A DNA stretch of 64,000 nt, from the NCBI RefSeq assembly GCF_012396015.1, contig NZ_JAAXOQ010000004.1, positions 1 to 64,000 on the forward strand, written 5' to 3'. Below, piece after piece: positions 61,623 through 64,000 of the stretch (positions are counted from its first letter, which is position 1; every line of letters begins with the position of its first letter). The notes beneath the pieces are model-generated. The model worked only from the letters and a program-made list of their open reading frames with translations, ran no database searches and had not been told where the DNA came from. Position numbers and translations under genes: made by a program. This DNA is from Tsukamurella spumae (GTDB lineage Bacteria > Actinomycetota > Actinomycetes > Mycobacteriales > Mycobacteriaceae).

Positions 61623-62729
61623 TCAATCCAGGCCGAAGTGGCTGGAGGCCTCGGCGATGGTGTACTCGTTTCGCAGTTTGCAGGCGGAATTCTGGTTCGC
61701 GAAGAAGCCGGGCTTCCACACAGCCTCGGCGCGTGGCACTGCTCGAGTCCATCGCACAGGAACTACCCATTCCCTCCGATCCTGTGAGTCGTCAGTCGTC
61801 GGGTAGACGTAGTTGCCCCGCAGCGGAAGCGATGACAGTGGCATCGACTTTCCTTCCTGGGTGACCGTTGCTTCTTCGAACGGAACGGCCGCGGCGAGTA
61901 CTTCGCCGACGCCGACGTACCCCGACTTAGGGATGTGGGTGAACACTCGGGCGCCAACGGGTAGTTGCCGCAGAGTGCGGGAGAACCATTCGCCCCCACC
62001 TGCCGAGACGAATCCGAACGTACGGGCGTCGTCCCAGCTGCGTCCGCCGGACTCCTCCCCGTAGCTCACGTACCAGTCGTGACCGTTCCACACTGCCTGT
62101 TTCTTCGCCGCCGACGCCGCACCGCTGCGCGTTGCGGTGAGGCCAGCATCGTCGATCAGCCAGGTACGGGCGAGGTACTCGCGGTCTCCATCGGCGAAGT
62201 AGTCGAGCAGAAGCACGTTGATAGGCACCTGATAGCCGCCGGAAAGATAACCAACGAGTCTTTCAGTGGCACCGTCCATATCGCTCGCGACCACGATCAG
62301 CTGGTGCCGAGAGTTCAGGTCGTCGGGCGCACCGTCGCCGAAGACCTCCGCGAACGCCTCGTCGAAGGAGGCGGCGCCGCCGGTGCGCCGCCGGTAGTCG
62401 TCGAATATCGCGCGGACCTCGGGATTCTCCAGATCCTGGACCCAGGAGGCGTAGTCGAGGATCTGCGCGACGACGTCGCGGGGAGTGCGGTCTCGCTTGA
62501 GCTCGATGACAACCACGTCACCTTCGGCATTGACGCCGAGGAGGTCGATGAACTTCCCGTAACTCGTGGGGACCTGGCGTCCGATCAACAGGATGGGTTG
62601 GCCGAGCACGTCGGTCTGCGTCTCGATGATGTCCTCGAGACGCGATTCGAGGGCCAACTTCGTCGGTTGCACGCGGCGCGGCTCGCCGTCGATCCGCCAC
62701 ATCGCGATCTTCGTACCCACGGACCTCAC
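61623..62729 (-). CDS. NucS-like (DUF91) nuclease with C-terminal PUA/EVE-like region
   Basis: A 368-residue protein. The N-terminal about 120 residues form a PD-(D/E)XK nuclease like NucS/EndoMS: FIDLLGVNAEGDVVVIELKR supplies Asp and Glu-x-Lys, and VAQILDYASWV the Gln motif. Residues about 205-320 (WYVSYGEESGGRSWDDARTF, GFVSAGGGEWFSRTLRQL, HIPKSGYVGVGEV) look like a PUA/EVE-type fold that could read modified bases. The GTG 62729 start is plausible. It is not the housekeeping NucS, which lacks this tail. A restriction or repair role is inferred. Confidence 0.75.
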   Translation of the reverse strand: MRSVGTKIAMWRIDGEPRRVQPTKLALESRLEDIIETQTDVLGQPILLIGRQVPTSYGKFIDLLGVNAEGDVVVIELKRDRTPRDVVAQILDYASWVQDLENPEVRAIFDDYRRRTGGAASFDEAFAEVFGDGAPDDLNSRHQLIVVASDMDGATERLVGYLSGGYQVPINVLLLDYFADGDREYLARTWLIDDAGLTATRSGAASAAKKQAVWNGHDWYVSYGEESGGRSWDDARTFGFVSAGGGEWFSRTLRQLPVGARVFTHIPKSGYVGVGEVLAAAVPFEEATVTQEGKSMPLSSLPLRGNYVYPTTDDSQDRREWVVPVRWTRAVPRAEAVWKPGFFANQNSACKLRNEYTIAEASSHFGLD

Positions 62730-62792
62730 CTCACCTTGATCGTCGACTGCTTCTCGGGCAGCGTACGCGGATTGGGAGCGTTGACACGCGTC

Positions 62793-63782
62793 TCAGGCCG
62801 CGGCTGGCGTCGGCTCCAATTCTCGCCCGTACCGACCGGCCAGCCACGCGCACGTCATCAGCTGGACCTGATGGAAGATCATGAGCGGGAGCACCAGCAG
62901 GCCCACGGGCTGCCCGGCGAAGAGTACGGCGGCCATCGGCAGACCCGTGGCCATGGACTTCTTGGTGCCGCAGAACTGGATCGCGATCATGTCGGCGCGG
63001 TCGAATCCGAGCTTCTCCGCGGTGGCGCGCGTCATCCACAGCATGAGCAGCACGAGCGCCAGGGACAGCACGATCAGCTGCGTGACGCCCACCCAGGAGA
63101 CCTGGCTCCAGATGTGCTCGCGCATACCCGCCGAGAACGCGGAGTAGACCACCAGCACGATCGATCCACGATCGACGTACTTCAGAGCCGCCGCGTGCTT
63201 CTTGACGAATCCGCCCACCCAGGGCCGCAGCAGCTGGCCGAGCAGGAAGGGCAGCAGTAGCTGCAGGCACAGGTCGACGATCGAGCCGCTGTGGAACTTC
63301 ACCTGGCCGGTGGTGGCCATGAGGGCCAGCACGAGCAGCGGCGTCACGAAGACGCCGAGCAGGTTCGACACCGAGGCGCTGACGATCGCGCCGGGCACGT
63401 TGCCGCGCGCGATCGACGTGAACGCGATCGACGACTGCACCGTCGACGGCAGCAGCGTGAGGAACAGGACGCCCGCGTACAGCTCGGGCCGCAGCAGTGC
63501 GTCCGGCGCGAACCGCAGCAGCACACCGATGATCGGAAACACTACGAAGGTGAAGCTCAGGATCACCGCGTGCAGGCGCCAGTGCCGCAGCCCGGTGAGG
63601 GCCTCGCGCGGGTGGATCCGCGCGCCGTACAGGAAGAACAGGATCGCGATGGCCACCGTCACCGCGTCGTCGACGATCGGTTCCGCGCGACCGGTCGCCG
63701 GGAACAGCGCCGCGATGCCGACGGCGGCGAGGATCGCGAGGATGAAGCCGTCGATCGACAGCTTGTCGAGGAACTTGCGCAT
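62793..63782 (-). CDS. Bile acid:sodium symporter family membrane protein
   Basis: A 329-residue protein with about ten membrane helices of the SBF-like (YfeH/P7) family. Conserved pieces include LPSTVQSSIAFTSIARGNVPGA, FCGTKKSMATGLPMA and LMIFHQVQLM. Members carry organic acids or are of unknown substrate in bacteria. ATG 63780-63782 begins MRKFLDKLS. The longer frame to 63830 is unlikely. The next gene upstream ends four bases away, suggesting an operon. Confidence 0.88.
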   Translation of the reverse strand: MRKFLDKLSIDGFILAILAAVGIAALFPATGRAEPIVDDAVTVAIAILFFLYGARIHPREALTGLRHWRLHAVILSFTFVVFPIIGVLLRFAPDALLRPELYAGVLFLTLLPSTVQSSIAFTSIARGNVPGAIVSASVSNLLGVFVTPLLVLALMATTGQVKFHSGSIVDLCLQLLLPFLLGQLLRPWVGGFVKKHAAALKYVDRGSIVLVVYSAFSAGMREHIWSQVSWVGVTQLIVLSLALVLLMLWMTRATAEKLGFDRADMIAIQFCGTKKSMATGLPMAAVLFAGQPVGLLVLPLMIFHQVQLMTCAWLAGRYGRELEPTPAAA

Positions 63783-63786
63783 CGCG

Positions 63787-64000
63787 TTACGCAGGTCGTG
63801 CCTCGTGGTCGCACATGCCCTTGAGGGCACAGGCGCCGCAGCCTCCGGTCACGCCGCAATCCGCGGAGGGGTCGTCCGACGGTGCGTCGTCGGCACTGCA
63901 GCACGTGGCCTCGGGCATCTGCAGGCGCGCCTGGATCGAGGCCGCGCGGGCGCCCTGGAGGGCGCCGAAGCCGGCCAGGAAGAGGCCCGCGACCACGGCC
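63787..64000 (-). CDS. Cysteine-rich C-terminus of a protein running off the window (partial)
   Basis: A minus-strand frame of at least 70 codons continues past the right edge. A hydrophobic start of the visible part (VAGLFLAGFGALQGARAA) may be a membrane helix. The tail has Cys-Cys, then DCGVTGGCGACALKGMCDHE, a cluster able to bind metal or an Fe-S centre. It is probably co-transcribed with the symporter gene. Identity is unknown. Confidence 0.5.
   Translation of the reverse strand, partial: AVVAGLFLAGFGALQGARAASIQARLQMPEATCCSADDAPSDDPSADCGVTGGCGACALKGMCDHEARPA

Overview
The window is very GC-rich DNA with the gene order of a Mycobacteriales chromosome around the replication origin. The string gyrA-gyrB-dciA-recF-gnd-dnaN-dnaA-rpmH-rnpA-yidD-yidC-jag-rsmG-parA-parB-cwlM-trxA-trxB-anti-sigma-sigM-murJ-DUF6049-NUDIX-pcnA is the Mycobacterium tuberculosis order. 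MurJ carries the C-terminal pseudokinase found in this order. The gene content (bifunctional PutA, an extra MmpS-like gene between dnaA and dnaN, CYP153) fits a non-Mycobacterium genus such as Tsukamurella, Gordonia or Dietzia. Tsukamurella is my best guess, but it is inference.

Bases 1 to about 15,980 are an accessory island. From the left it holds the end of an unidentified gene, a truncated recombinase partner, a tyrosine integrase, small unknown genes, an ImmA/IrrE-type protease-regulator, a TetR-controlled MMPL exporter, a hotdog thioesterase and an AraC regulator. Then comes a tightly coupled operon of 2Fe-2S ferredoxin, CYP153-type P450, FAD ferredoxin reductase, a transglutaminase-like protein and a BtrH-like protein. 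After it lies 1.3 kb of decayed sequence with fragments of several genes. The island ends at an intact tRNA-Ala(TGC) followed by a second tRNA-Ala whose 3' part is missing, next to tRNA-Ile(GAT). This looks like insertion into the host alaT gene of the conserved ileT-alaT pair downstream of gyrA.

Bases 16,000 to 41,300 are the core origin region. DNA gyrase, DciA, RecF, Gnd, DnaN and DnaA lie on the minus strand. rpmH, rnpA, yidD, yidC, jag, rsmG, parA, parB and a GNAT-like gene lie on the plus strand. Two clusters of DnaA boxes flank the dnaA/MmpS-like pair, and the one next to dnaN adjoins an AT-rich tract, so it is the best oriC candidate. Four parS-like sites lie between rsmG and the 5' end of parA, around a 1.5-kb stretch with no convincing gene. 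CwlM, thioredoxin, thioredoxin reductase, an anti-sigma-like membrane protein and the ECF factor SigM follow on the minus strand.

Bases 41,400 to 64,000 hold PutA (proline catabolism), a DNA-3-methyladenine glycosylase I without most of its zinc ligands, the NUDIX-DUF6049-MurJ operon, the CCA-adding enzyme, secreted and calcium-motif proteins, an MFS carrier and YqgE. Two tandem iron-siderophore-type binding lipoproteins lie behind a DtxR/IdeR-like iron box. The window ends with an unknown coiled-coil protein, a NucS-like nuclease with a probable PUA/EVE-like tail, a bile-acid-symporter-type membrane protein and the end of a cysteine-rich protein.
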